From assembly GCA_949128115.1 (NCBI GenBank), contig OX421963.1, positions 37,555,979 to 37,619,978 of the forward strand: 64,000 nt of DNA. Reading direction: 5' to 3'. The DNA comes from Anaspis maculata. Its lineage: Eukaryota > Arthropoda > Insecta > Coleoptera > Scraptiidae. The notes beneath the pieces are model-generated. The model was not told the origin of the DNA. It did no database searches and was given only the letters and a program-made list of their open reading frames with translations. Position 1 is the first letter of the stretch; the number at the start of each line of letters is the position of its first letter. The position numbers and the translations under genes are program-made. Positions 34,757-46,813 of this stretch are shown piece by piece.

Positions 34757-37382
34757 ATGCAGGCTACTGTGCCTCCTGGGATACATATGTTTTATCCTTT
34801 GACATAACTAAGCGCAAACTAAGCAGAGTCGATGCAAATATAATCTTATTTGAATCGTAATCAGTTTTAAAAGAAATTCAAACTCTACAGTCCATACATA
34901 CACTAGGTACTTTGCAGCAGTTAAATGCTAGTTAAGTATTAGTTATTAGTATTAGATAGGTGGGTAGGTACAGGGTGTTCACGTAAGATGGATCCCCCCC
35001 CCCCCTTTAAAATCTTCCCCTTCACAACAATTTCAAAAAGAAATTTTTTTTCCTTGTACGACTTTTTCTGTGCTTTCTGAATACCTATGTCCAGTGCATT
35101 TTTCCATCTCATGCCATATACAGGATGTCGCATAATTTTTCTCAATTTTTAGAAACACCTGTATTTTATCATCGTTATCGATGCATTTTCCTCCTCTTGA
35201 TTACAAAATATACGATGCTCCTAATTTTATTCCATACTGAAAAGTACAAAATTCATGTGAAACAGAATATCCTGGATATACCATACAGTTACATACCTAC
35301 TCTATTCATAATCGGAATGAGAAAGTGCACTTATTGCGATAATAAAATACAGACTGGTTCGCTGGTCATAAAAAATGCAAACATTCTACGGCATGGCATG
35401 AGATGAAAATTTGTGGTTGTCATATTTAGATACCTACTACAGAAAAAAATACTATGGAATTTTGTTGTTATACTGCGGGTACCACCAACCACCAAACGTT
35501 TAATGAGCGAGTTAACTTAAATCTGAGTTATAGTTGCTATTCCAGCCAACAGCAAGGTCTACAATTAATAATGTTGTACGCATGGACACAATTTCGACGT
35601 TGTCATGGATTTTTCTTTCACTTTTCCAAGACCAACTCCGTTCAGGAGTAGGTATTTTGTTTTAAAAATGCAATGTAGGATTGCAGGATTCCAGAAAAAG
35701 TGGCATCAGGAAATTCCGGAACGTTCTTGTATGCATGTGCTCAATCTAATGACATAATCAATATTCATAACACTGTTTTCCTTCAAAGTGTGCCACAACT
35801 TCCTATGCAAATTCGAAATCACTTTGGAGACGACACGCAATAAGTGTGCTATAACCATAATAATTTGACGGCATCTTCATAACGGAGGCCCCTGCTACTG
35901 ATCCTTGGATGTCGTGCCTTAGATTTTACGCCACTTACACCAGAATTAAGGGAAATTGAAACGCACGTGATTGAAGCAAATTGGCAAGTGGGACTTGCTC
36001 CTCAAAATTGAGTTATTACACCTCTCTGAACCTATAAAACGTAACTGTAAAACTCAATCATAAACTTGTTCTAAATCCGAGCGGTGATAGATGAAAGTGA
36101 CTTTTTTAAAATTCACACGTCCCGATTGTTACTTAATTGAAGCTTTGTTATTACACTTCCATGTTAATCCACTTACTGCGTGATTTTTTTCTAATAATCC
36201 ACGTACACTTCTTCCCAATTACAATTCTAATTATTGAATCGAGCTTATTGTTAAAAGTGGTCGAGACGTAAACGATTTTCAAAGTGATTGACGGATTTTT
36301 AATATGGCCCATCACAAGCTAGATTAAGAAATGCCCAGAAAAAGAAGATCAGGAACATTTTTGTACTTTGAACATAGGCGCACCAGGAAGGAAAAAATGG
36401 ATTAACCCATACAAAATTCAATGACCCAGAATAATATGGGTTCCGTTGGTGGTGATTGTTTTCAACTTGGGTGCATTTTTTCCCAAGTCCAAGTATGCAG
36501 GAGTGAAGATGATCGATTGTTGGGCTTTCAAATTTTTTATTGCCCAGAAAAAATTGATTAATTACACTGCTTTACAGTTTCTCTTCTCAAGTTTTGTGCG
36601 GTAAGGAAATCTTGAAGCAAATCAATTTTGGGGCGTTGCGTTGCAATCATAATTTAATCGCGGATAGAACCATTGAAAGTTTTTGGCAAATAAGTATTGA
36701 TGACTTTCCAAGGTCTTCTCTCTTGGACGTGAGAATCAAAAAATAATTGATAGAGCGACGCATTATTTGGCTGAACGTTTTGATAAAAAAAAGACAAAAG
36801 CGAATTTATGGATTTTCTTAGATGCTTGCGGAAAAACTTGATGCATCACACCACGTACAAAATATGTTAATCTATAAGTGGGTCTTGGTGTCAATTGGCT
36901 TTAGTGGGTTATAGATTTATAGCCTGTTTTATGTTTGGGAAATATTGGGTAATTTACCCACTTGATCAATATAATTGATGAGAATAAATGTAATTTTATT
37001 CATTTTCAATAATTGTTCTTCAGCACAAACTGGAGACATCAAGCGTCAAGCTCCTGAGTTCTGTATAGAAGGAACTTCCAACATACATGTGAAAGTGAAA
37101 GAGAATATATGAACCGGTAACGTAGCTATAATTTCGCACTCTACAAGATTTTAAATTATTATCTTCCAGCATCTGGCGCTAGGTACCTCTGTTGCTTCTT
37201 TTCTCTTTTATTATGAATGTGCAGAACAATGACACGTATCTTGACATAGTACTTACATATTTTTCTCCATTTTATCCATTTTGTTGCCGGCTGTCATTAT
37301 CATTAGGCTATATTCCCGCATAGAAAGCTTGCATATCTAACGATATTAACCCAGTTTTACTGACGCTGCAATTTTGTTACAG
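34757..37382. other. No gene recognised; upstream sequence or intron of lectin gene
   Basis: AT-rich. TACAGGGTGTTCACGTAAG at about 34,971 followed by a C-run, and TATACAGGATGTCGCATAA at about 35,117, resemble transposon ends without partners. The final bases (AATTTTGTTACAG) are the acceptor of the first visible lectin exon. The exon coding for the signal peptide was not found. Confidence 0.5.
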
Positions 37383-37595
37383 TTCTCAATGTGGCCGCCG
37401 GAAAAGCTCCCATGCAGGTCAGCACCGACGCCGGGGGGATACCCCAAAAGGCCATCGATGGCAGCACGAGTGCATTCTTCAATGCGGAAACGTGCACGCT
37501 GACCAAGGCGGAAAGGACGCCTTGGTGGTACGTGAACCTGCTGGAGCCGTACATGGTTCAACTGGTCCGGCTGGACTTCGGCAAGCCTTGCTGTG
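37383..37595 (+). CDS. Lectin gene exon: first half of F5/8C-like domain
   Basis: Acceptor TTTTGTTACAG, donor GTAAGTC. The frame reads LNVAAGKAPMQVST, KAIDGSTSAFF, PWWYVNLLEPY and ends GKPCC. The first two bases finish a codon begun in an unseen upstream exon. The exon ends in phase 1. Confidence 0.9.
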
Positions 37596-40500
37596 GTAAG
37601 TCATTGCATAACACTAGAAAACCATCAGAGTAGGTAGGATACTATACCATAGCACCTACCCCCCAGAATAGAACAGAGCAGTAGCCCAAAATACAGAATA
37701 ATCTCGAATACGTCTCAGCCGCAGCTCTTCATGATTTAATCCTAGCAAACGGCAGCGTACTCATTACATACCTACCTTCGACATCATATAGGGCAATGCC
37801 ATTAAAAACGTAGGGCGAAAATTGGTTTATCAAATGAGCTATTTGATAAATTCAATCCATGCAGTGGTGGAACCACGAACACTCGACAGTTGTCGATCTC
37901 GACAATTTCCCCTTTCCTCTATGCACCCTTTTCCCTAATTTCCCTTTTCCCCTCTTCACATTTCACCCTTTAGCAAAGGGGAAATTATCGAGATCGACAA
38001 CTGTCTATGTGCAACTGTCGAGTGTTCGTGGTTCCACCACTGGACTACCAAGTCCTAAGTCTATAGTAAGTAAGTATTAGGTACCTACTTATTTGAATGA
38101 TAGAAATTTTAACTCGATTATGGAGCGAGAGCGCCTGACAATTTTTATTTTCGGGTTAGAATTTTTTTAGTAACTTGAAACGGCACTTTACATATCTTTT
38201 TGTGCACATACTGATGATTTTTACCAATTATATTGTTCACTTCCGACTGGCCCTCGGGCTTGCCTTTCAACATTATATCAACTGAATTCCTCCGAAATTC
38301 AACTAATTCGTTGAGCAGACCTGTTCAAGTCTTCTAATCACTCTTATTTATTGTCTAGATGCCTCAATTTTCAGGTGATTCTCCACATTCCCCAAGTAAT
38401 AGAAGGCGACTGTTAGCGGATTTTCTCAAATTATTACGCGATGGAATGTTTTCAGGTGCTTTAGGTCTTTCAGTGAAACAGTTCTATTTTCTGATTGACT
38501 GAATTTGAATTCCAATGTCAAAGGGTCAAATTTCAACAAATCAAAAACTTCCCTTCAAAAATATCTACATTCAGACACCGTGAGGATTCACTTTTCTTCT
38601 GAGCTCAAACTGACTTCTTCGATTTCTTACTAATATTCCGGAATGTCTAGTTCTACTAACCGTTTAGATAGTCCTACTGTTGCTCTCCTAGCAGCGTGAG
38701 TTTTAAATTACGAAATGTCGGATACCCAAGATTTTTTATCGATACAAGAAAGTGAAATTGGCTAAAAAAAGGTCCAATTATCCTCGACTGTCGTTAAGCT
38801 TCTTCATTTCTTGTCTTTGTTTACCTATTATCTTAGTAATCCAAGCTTTCTCCAGGGTCGTAATACTCATAAATACCTAGCTACCTGCAGGGTGCAAAAT
38901 GCGTGAATCTTATTCAACACGCACACCGTTCATTCCAATGCAACTCTAGTTAATAATAAATCGTACTTATGACAATCTAGACTTTCTAATTTTTTCTTGA
39001 ATTTAGCGTGGGTAATTGACTCCTACAGGCTACAGGGCGTCTCAGAAGTATCACATTCCGAGTCCAGAGCGATAAATGGAATCCACTCAAAAATATGAAC
39101 AAAATATTTAGAAAATTGATTGACGTTAATTTTTGAACATAGGTATTGGGGGGGGGGGGGTCGAACGGTGGGACTCCTCCATTTTCATTACGTATTCAAA
39201 GTGATTTTGGGAAAATGTTTGTGATAGACTAATCAGTGAAAATCATCAGCCACTGTGTGTGCACTGAACTTCTAGTCAACGTACGTACTTTTTCATTCAT
39301 TTCATGTTCCTTCAAATATGCCACAAAAAACTTTTCTGTGGAAACGAACAAAGTCATATCTTTTGAGCTAAACAGAATATTTTACAGGCATTAATGAAGA
39401 AAAATTGATTTTTGTGACTTATGACTCACTTTGTGTCGTAAACAAAAATGCAGCACACCCATTGGTTGATTATTTATACTGATTAGTCTATCACAAACAG
39501 ATCCCCAGAATCCCTTGAAATAATGAAGATAGAGGGCAGCGCCTTTAGCCCCATATTCCCCATATCTTCAAAAAAGTATTTTTTTGGTAATAAACGTCAA
39601 TATTGTTTTAAATCTTTTTTCCACGTTCTTTGAGTGGATTCTGGATTCAATATACAGGGTTTTTCAGAAGTAAGTACCTACCTAGCTATACAGAGTGTTC
39701 GGGTCTGGTTATTGCAAACTTTGAGGGATGATTCCCCATCAAAAATAAAGCCGATAGAACAAAAAACTCATGGTCCTAAAATGCTTTCTTAAAAAGATAC
39801 AGGGTGTTGAAGTTGACTTCTTTAAATGGTTTTTTCACCATAACTTTTGAACCGTTAGACCGATTTCAATCAAATTTGAACCGAAGTTTAGTCAAATGAA
39901 TCTCCATCGAATAATAATACCACAATTCATCATAAATTTCTGGGGGCGTAGATAATAGGGGACTGTCTCCTATTTTCGCCCCTATTTTCATCTCCCCTAA
40001 TTATTTTTGAAAATTGTTGATATTTTCGGATTCTACGTTTAATTTAGAGGAAAAAGTTACTCCTGCCAAATTTTGATTAGAGGCTTCATTTTCAAGATAT
40101 TTGGGTTTGAAAAATTGAAAAACAACACGAAATCGCCACTTTCCAAGGACCAAATTGTTTTTTTCTGAAAAACTTCATGTTTCTCAGCGGAAATGGTAGT
40201 TTATCAACGTCAAACACCCAGAAAACTCATTCCAGTTGACGAATCATGGGTTTTCTTGAAGTTTAATTTTTAGGCCCAGGAAACTGGCGATTTCGAGATG
40301 TTTCCCAATGTTTCAATCCCAAGTATCTCGAAAACAAAGCCTTTAATCAAAATTTTGCAAGAGTAACTTTTTCTTCTAAATTAACGTAAAATCCGAAAAT
40401 ATCAACAATTCTTAAAAATAGTTAGTGGAGATAAAAATAGGAGCGACAATAGGGGACAGTCCCCTATTATCTACGCCCCCAGAAACTTTTGATGAATTGT

Positions 40501-43500
40501 GGTATTATTAGTCAATGGAGACTCATTTGACTAAACTTCGGTTCAAATTTGATTAAAATCGGTCTAACGGTTCAAAAGTTACGGTGAAAAAACCATTTAA
40601 AAAAGTCAACTTCAACACCCTGTATCTTTTTAAGGAAGCATTTTAGGACCATGAGTTTTTTGTTCTCTCGGCTTCATTTTTGATGCGGAATCATCCCTCA
40701 AAGTTTGTAATAACCAGACCCAAACACCCTGTATGTATATCGTCGGATTCAGCTTTTAAAAATATGAAATTTGTTGTAAGAATGAATTGCAAGAGGTGCC
40801 CCCTAAGAAAGTTACAGCCCCTCAAAATTCAATTCTTAATTTAAAATCGTTTTTTTCATCAGAACTTTTGAAGCGTTCAACCGATTCGATTTTAATCAAG
40901 TTTCATCCACAGTTTACCGAAATAAGTATCTATCGAACAATAACAACGCATTTCATCAAACATTTTCAGGTGCAAAAATAATAGAGGATACCATCCCCTT
41001 CACCTCCGTATTTTTCATTCCCCCAGCTATTTTTGAAAATGGTCCAGTTTTTGATATATTCGTTCAATTTAGGTAAAAATGTTTCTGTTGCAAATTTGTG
41101 ACTAGAGGCTTCATTTTCGAGATATTTGGGTTTGAAACTTTGAAAAACATCTCTAAAACACCACTTTCAAGGGCCAAAAAATTAAAATCCAAGAAAACTT
41201 CTTGTTTGGCAGCAAAAATGGTGATTTATCAACTTAAAAGACACCTGGAATCATGAGTTTGCTTGGATTTTAATTTTCAGGCTCTGAAAAGTGGTGTTTT
41301 CGATTCGATATGTTTTTCGAAGGTTCAAATCCAAATATCTCGAAAATGAAGCCTTTGTCAAAAATTTGCAAGAGTACCTTTTAAATTGAACACATAACTC
41401 AAAAACTTGAACCAATTTAAAAAATAAGTACGGGAGTAAAAAATAGGAGGAAAAGGGGACGGTACCGGTATCTTCTATCATCTTTGCACTGCAACCCGTC
41501 CCCTTTTCCTCTTGCACGCGAAAGTGTTTGATAAAACGCGTTGGTATTTTTCTATAGAGATTTATTTCAGTAAACTTTGGCTGTGATTAAAATCTGTTGA
41601 ACGATTCAAAAGTTACGGTAAAAAAAGATTTTAAAAATTGAACTTGAGGGGCCGTAACTTTTTTATGGGGCACCTGTTGCAATTCGTCCTTATCGCAAAC
41701 CTCATATACTTACTTTTGAAACACCCAAACAACAAAAAAAGTGACATTTCAGTGCTGCCAAGACTAAGGCATAGGTACTAAAAACTAGGACTAAATGCTG
41801 TGACGGACAAACAGACGGACAAGGCAAGGACATAAGTGCCTTTTCGTTTGGAAAAGTGAGCAGAAAAAAGATACTTAGAACAGAGAGCACTTGAAAAAGT
41901 TCAAAACCTAAAAACTTCAAGTTGAGAGCGAGGTTGGGAGTCACTGGTCAATGAATCTTACACCATTACATCATTCCTGAAGAACGCCTTTCCAATCTCA
42001 CCATCGGTTGTTAACCGTAAAATACAGAGCTGCGAAAGCACAAATAAATGCGAATACAGGGTGACATTTTTTGTCATAACTGCAAACGCAGAGGACAAAC
42101 AACGAATCCATGCTCTAAAAGTTTTGTCCGTTCTCCAATGGATCGTCCCGGGCTTTTTTGGAATTAGCTGCATCGTTCAAACATATTCTGAAAAACGGCA
42201 GCACTTATCGATTCCGAATGTTTAATGTGAGAAATTTATGAAAAACCAACTGCAGAGCTGAGAGTTCCAACGAAGCGGAAAATTTGAAATTTTATAGCTC
42301 GCCCATCACGTAATGTTACGTTAAACGGAAGAAAAATCATTTAATCACGAAAACCACACTTTCTGCACAATATTATAATAAACGAAAGTGTACTTGTCAC
42401 ATCATCATGCACGAAAAAATTCAAAGTGTGTAAAATTGAAATAAGGATCTTTTGATCTTCTTTTTTTTCGAATCAACATATCATTCTTGGGAGTACATTT
42501 TTTTCGTTTTCCTCGAACGAGCATTCAGTTACGGAGTAATGGATTTAGCTTAGTCGTCTGTGACAAATTGCAGAATCGCAATAAAGAATAATGGAGTGCA
42601 GATCGAAGAAACTTTCTAATTATCATTTGTTTGCACTGATTAGATGTTACGAGAATCATCTGCTGTGTAGATTTTATGAAAAAAAGAGTAGTCAAAATGC
42701 TAGACTAGTTTTTTTTACAGAGTACCTAACAATAATAAAACTACAAAATAAAAGCCGCGGTGCAAAATATTTGCTAGATATATAACGAAGTGGATATCTA
42801 ACTTTTGTTTGCTGCGCTTCATTACTTCTCCCACGAGTCCCACCCACGCCATAAAAGCGATTTCAGTTTTTGAACCGATCGAATTTTGGATAAATTGTTA
42901 AAAGTTATTTCGTTCCTTCAATAGACCTCTAGCAAAATTCGTCAATAAAATTCTTAATGAAACCGTATTTTCTTCTAGGCACTAATAAACCAGCGACCAT
43001 TGTGGTACGAGTGGGCAACAACCGTCCGGATCTGGGCACTAATCCTATCTGCAACCGTTTCACCGGCTTCCTTGAAGAAGGCCAGCCTCTCTTTCTTCCT
43101 TGCAACCCACCGATGCCGGGGGCTTTTGTCAGCGTTCACTTAGAAGTACCGACACCCAGTCAGCTGTCGATTTGCGAAGCCTTCGTGTACACAGACCAAG
43201 CCTTGCCGATCGAGAGATGTCCCCAATTCAGAGACCAACCACCCGGCAGCACGGCCACGTACAATGGCAAATGCTACGTCTTTTACAGCAGACAGCCTCA
43301 GAAATTCAGAGATGCCCTGGCCTTCTGCAGGAGCAGAGGTGGCACTCTGGTGGATGAAAGCAATCCGGCCCTGCAGGGTTTCATCAGCTGGGAGCTCTGG
43401 AGGAGGCACAGGAGCGATGCCAGCGGACAGTACTGGATGGGAGCCGTGCGGGACAAGCAGCTGGGCGGATGGCAGTGGTTGCGAGGCGAAGAGGTCACGG

Positions 43501-46500
43501 TTTCGTTCTGGAACCTTCCGGTGGGTAACGGCGACTGTGCCAGGTACGACGGTACCAAAGGATGGCTCTGGTCCGATACGGATTGCAACATGCATCTCAA
43601 CTTTATCTGCCAGCATCGTGAGCCTACAGTTGCATTCTTTGGTGGGCATGAGAGACTGATGTAAAATTTATTTTTTACAGAGCCGAAGGCCTGCGGTAGA
43701 CCGGAGCAGCCGCCAAATTCGACGATGATAGCGCAGAATTTCAATGTTGGCACAACTGTTGAATACATCTGCGACGAAGGGCACCTCTTGGTGGGGCCTA
43801 ATGCGAGGACGTGTCTGGATACTGGGTTTTACAACGAATTCCCTCCTGTGTGCAAAAGTAATTGAATATTCCAGATTTTAATTTTGAACAGCGCGAAGTC
43901 ATTCGCTATCAATCAATTCAAAATTCCTGACCTAGCACATTCATGGCTTTGGCATTGAACCAACTATATCAGATGTCCAGACCTCCAGACTAACAGAATC
44001 TGTTAGTGAATTAGGTCTGGTCAATTGTAGTAAATGATCAAAAGCCGGTGTGATGGTGGAATGGTTGCAACTATTTTTAGAATCTGTCGGATGATGGTGC
44101 TTTTCGAGTGTTCTCGAAATATTGAAATGCTAACTTTATGATAATTATCATGTTTATTCATGTCAACTTTTAGGAATTCAATGTGGATATCCCGCTGATA
44201 TTGCCAATGGTGAATACTTGTTGGTGAATGACAGTGTGGGATACTTGAGCAGAGTCGTCTATTCTTGCGAAGAAGGCTTTGAAATGATAGGAAGGGCTCA
44301 GTTAGCTTGTGACATTGACGAAAGGTGGAATGGACCCCCTCCAAGATGCGAACGTAAGTATCCGTATTTCTTTCAAGTTGAAATAGAAGGTGGTGGGTAG
44401 AAAAACTTTTGCTGGTACTTTCCCATACTTATTGAGACATTGCTTTCCAGCGGTTCAATGCGAGCCACCTCTAAAGATCCAGAACGGAAAGTACGAATCT
44501 TCATTCAACGAAAGCAGCTTCGGGGCAGTCTTCGAGTACACTTGCCAATTTGGATACAAACTAATCGGTCCGAGAGCCATCACTTGCTTGGCCAATGGAC
44601 AGTACGACGCGCTACCTCCCAAATGTGAAAAAGAAGACTTGGCTTCGACCTCCATCGGGCCGACGAGCACTAGCAAGCCTTCAAGGACACCAACGTCTCG
44701 CGGAAGAACTAGGCCGCCCAAGTACCCTCCGACGACCATCCGAGCGGAAACGGATATCGTAAAACTCACGAACAAGACGAGGAAAACGACGACCACGAAA
44801 ATCGAAACCTCGGAAAGCACGTCCAGGACGCCGCAAATTGTGGTCGCGGGACATCCGCAAGACAACGAAATCGCCGGCAGTTCCAACATCCAACATGGGG
44901 AAGTGCCCAACGTCAACGTTCCCCTGTCGGTGGACGGGGAGAGGAGGGAGGCTTTCGGAACCAAGCTGAACCTGGGAGCCATCATAGCCCTGGGTGCTTT
45001 TGGCGGGTTCGTCTTCTTGGCTGCCATCATCACTACGATAGTGATCTTAGTTAGGAGGTAAGTGCTTTTTGTTTTTTCCCCTTTCGGACGAATCAGATCC
45101 TTTCCTCTGAAGATCTGATTAGTATTCCAATTCTATCAATTTTCATTTTTCTTGAACAAAACAATTTGCGGTCGCAGTGCGGGTGCGTCGGCCAGATCTT
45201 CGCACCGGCTGCCAGCAGCCAGTGCAATGCCTTCCCGCTGGTACACCCTCCTAGCGCTACCATTTCCCGATCAGCAAATCGGCCGAAGGGAATTTTCAAG
45301 GAATTACCGTTCGCATCGGGCTGGATACTTCTCCAATCCCATCTAGCAGTGCCTCAATAAATTTTAATAAATACAAACCAGGTACGAGACTCGACCCGCA
45401 CTGCACTGCATGCACCGCAATCTGCACTGACTTTCCTGGCACTTCTCCTGAAGTCTTCTCTTTCTGGCTTTTTCTTCACTTTTCTATCTTGCCAAGTTCC
45501 TATGTGCACTTTTAGGGTGTTAATGTGGGTAACTGCGTAGAAGGTGTTTAAGCTTATGTTTTTGATCAAAAGTGGGTCGTAGGCTTTGACGAGTACATAG
45601 TAATTTTATGAAGAAATCTAGTCTTATTCGACTGGGTGCCTTCAATCAGCTAGTCATTACAGTACTCTGATCCCTTAAAGATGAAGTAAATATCGGGATC
45701 AAAATGTGAATTGTATGTCTAATTCACTCGACCGCCTCAGTTTTGCTCGTAGTACCTACTCTACACCGGGAATATTCCAATAGAATCAGTTCTATGACAA
45801 GTATCCCGGACGAGTGCACCCCGAGAAAAACTGGACCATCATGTGAATTCTTCATTAAACAGTGCACCTAATGCACTAACGAAGTCAGCTGTATGTATGA
45901 TCAGTTTCACAGTTTTTTTTTTATCAAGTAGAATGAGCTATGAGACAAATGTGGTGTTGGTATCAACTACAATTGGTACCTGAAGTACGATGCTAACTTG
46001 ATAATAACGTTTTGACAGCTATTTGTCTAGATGTGCTATGTCATCGCGACGTGATGTACCTAAACGTATGTGAAAAAAGTAGCAAAAATAGAGAAACGTG
46101 AAACCAGTAATTGAAGACGATGATGTTCCTTATTGATCGAGGCAAATTTTCATTTCAAGGTAACTTACGTTTTCCTCTTTTCGCTGCATCTTTCACTTCC
46201 GCATACATCACGTCGCGATGACAGCACATCTAGACAGCCAGCTGCCAAGACGTTATAGCATCGTACCATTCGTACTAACGCAACACATTCTTTCCACTCA
46301 AATGAAAAAAGCCGTGAAAGTGATAACTGATTAGATATACCTGGGTATGTAAAAAATACTGATGTTGAATAACTATGTTATTGCAGAAATCGAAGTGCCA
46401 AACATTACCGCCACCGTGCCTCGCCGGACTGCAATACCGTAGCCTCCTTCGATTCCTCCAGCTCTGAATCACGCAACGGTCTCAACCGCTACTACCGTCA

Positions 46501-46813
46501 GGCCTGGGAGAATCTCCACGAGTCCGCCGGCAGCAAGACCGGTCTCAAAGCTTCCGGCAGTGGCAACCACAATCCGCTGAAACGGAAAGAAACGCTGGAC
46601 GAACCCTACAGGAACGGCGAACGTCACCGCGATGCTTCCGAGCTAGTAGTCTCTGAAACATTCAACAACGCAAACGGCGGCGCCAAAGCTTCAGAAAAGA
46701 AACGTCACCACCACCATCATCACCATCACGACGGCGGAAGTCGACAAAGCAAGGACGGCAGGGAATGGCGCGATCCCAGGCCGCCCCCACACAGAGAACA
46801 CAAAAGATATTGA
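37383..46813 (+). CDS. Membrane receptor: F5/8C-like, C-type lectin, three sushi domains (5' incomplete)
   Basis: Six exons join in one frame: 37383-37595, 42979-43617, 43681-43857, 44174-44353, 44451-45057, 46387-46813. The visible part is 746 residues. Order: F-type lectin/F5-8C-like domain about 1-145 (NVAAGKAPMQVST, PWWYVNL); C-type lectin domain about 151-283; sushi domains about 287-343, 345-402 and 405-465, each with four Cys; Ser/Thr/Lys-rich stalk to about 570; one membrane helix about 576-602; cytoplasmic tail 605-746 with eight His in a row. This is the layout I associate with Drosophila CG9095, a relative of furrowed, suggesting a cell-surface adhesion or recognition protein. The first four introns are phase 1, usual for shuffled extracellular domains. 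The 5' exon with the signal peptide is missing. Gene structure is strongly supported; function is inferred. Confidence 0.9.
37862..38042. mobile_element. MITE with CAGTGGTGGAACCACG ends
   Basis: CAGTGGTGGAACCACGAACA and its exact inverted copy TGTTCGTGGTTCCACCACTG bound 181 bp. ACTCGACAGTTG and GATCTCGACAA also recur inverted inside. Despite the CAGTGGTGG start shared with the MITE at 2705, it is not flanked by TA, and no duplication was fixed. Confidence 0.7.
39075..39647. mobile_element. Foldback element, arms about 170 bp
   Basis: GGAATCCACTCAAA (39,076) faces TTTGAGTGGATTC (39,629), and GTGATAGACTAATCAGT faces ACTGATTAGTCTATCAC. Copies of TACAGGG..CAGAAGTA lie outside both ends in direct orientation (about 39,031 and 39,652). 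A 13-base G run lies at 39,148-39,160. Confidence 0.65.
39688..40734. mobile_element. Foldback element, arms about 500 bp
   Basis: ATACAGAGTGTTCGGGTCTGG and CCAGACCCAAACACCCTGTAT mark the ends. Arms match nearly continuously to a centre near 40,212, with ACAGGGTGTTGAAGTTGACT, GGGGGCGTAGATAATAGGGG and AAATATCAACAATT as landmarks. No frame of interest. Confidence 0.85.
40755..41718. mobile_element. Foldback element related to its left neighbour
   Basis: GAATTGCAAGAGGTGCCCC faces GGGGCACCTGTTGCAATTC. The centre is near 41,215. Its interior shares AGAGGCTTCATTTTCGAG, ATATTTGGGTTTGAAA and CAAAAGTTACGG with the element at 39,688-40,734, so the two are diverged members of one family sitting about 20 bp apart. 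Confidence 0.8.
42979..43617 (+). CDS. Lectin gene exon: rest of F5/8C-like domain and C-type lectin domain
   Basis: Acceptor TTTTCTTCTAG, donor GTGAGC, phase 1 at both ends. It reads GTNKPATIVVRVGNNRPD to the end of the first domain, then the C-type lectin domain from CPQFRDQPPG to NFICQH. The lectin fold is visible in CYVF, ALAFCRSRGGTLV, YWMGAVRD, GWQWLRGE and WLWSDTDCN. The EPN/QPD and WND calcium-sugar motifs are not present in their usual form. Confidence 0.93.
43681..43857 (+). CDS. Lectin gene exon: sushi domain 1
   Basis: Acceptor TTTTTTACAG, donor GTAATT, phase 1-1. A single sushi (CCP) module with Cys at KACGRP, YICDEG, ARTCLD and PPVCK. Confidence 0.92.
44174..44353 (+). CDS. Lectin gene exon: sushi domain 2
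   Basis: Acceptor CAACTTTTAG, donor GTAAGT, phase 1-1. A complete sushi module: IQCGYPADIANGEY, VYSCEEGFEM, QLACDIDERW, PPPRCE. Confidence 0.92.
44451..45057 (+). CDS. Lectin gene exon: sushi domain 3, stalk and membrane helix
   Basis: Acceptor TTGCTTTCCAG, donor GTAAGTG. It starts with the third sushi module (VQCEPPLKIQNGKY to LPPKCE), continues with a Ser/Thr/Arg-rich stalk likely to be O-glycosylated, and ends with the hydrophobic run LGAIIALGAFGGFVFLAAII and basic VRR. It ends in phase 2, unlike the other exons. Confidence 0.92.
45178..45346 (+). CDS. Possible alternative last exon of the lectin gene
   Basis: An acceptor-like GCGGTCGCAG precedes position 45178. If joined to the exon ending at 45057, the frame stays open for 56 codons (SAGASARSSHR to GYFSNPI) and stops at 45344-45346. 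Two AATAAA signals follow at 45356-45361 and 45366-45371. It would replace the 142-residue His-rich tail with a short Arg/Ser-rich one. This is inferred from frame and signals; it could be chance within the intron. Confidence 0.35.
45985..46267. mobile_element. MITE in the last lectin intron, about 280 bp
   Basis: GTACGATGCTAAC at the left faces GTTATAGCATCGTAC at the right. Inner blocks GTCTAGATGTGCT and TCATCGCGACGTGATGTA also face inverted partners. No target duplication could be fixed. Confidence 0.65.
46387..46813 (+). CDS. Lectin gene last exon: cytoplasmic tail
   Basis: Acceptor TATGTTATTGCAG; the frame continues from the membrane exon and stops at TGA 46811-46813. It encodes a basic, Ser/Arg/His-rich tail with RYYRQAWENLHESAGS, eight consecutive His encoded by mixed CAC/CAT codons, and a proline-rich end RPPPHREHKRY. 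No recognised signalling domain. Confidence 0.9.

Larger units (their letters stand above)
37596..42978 (+). other. Lectin gene intron (5.4 kb) packed with inverted-repeat elements
   Basis: Contains a MITE at 37,862-38,042 and three foldback elements between 39,075 and 41,718, all listed separately. The remaining sequence is AT-rich with no visible exon. Confidence 0.85.

Noticed and set aside
32605..34802. ORFs rich in FRPF/FDLLFF or FFDAKS repeats
   Set aside because: They are translations of the short-unit arms and the 88-bp minisatellite; no non-repeat protein content.
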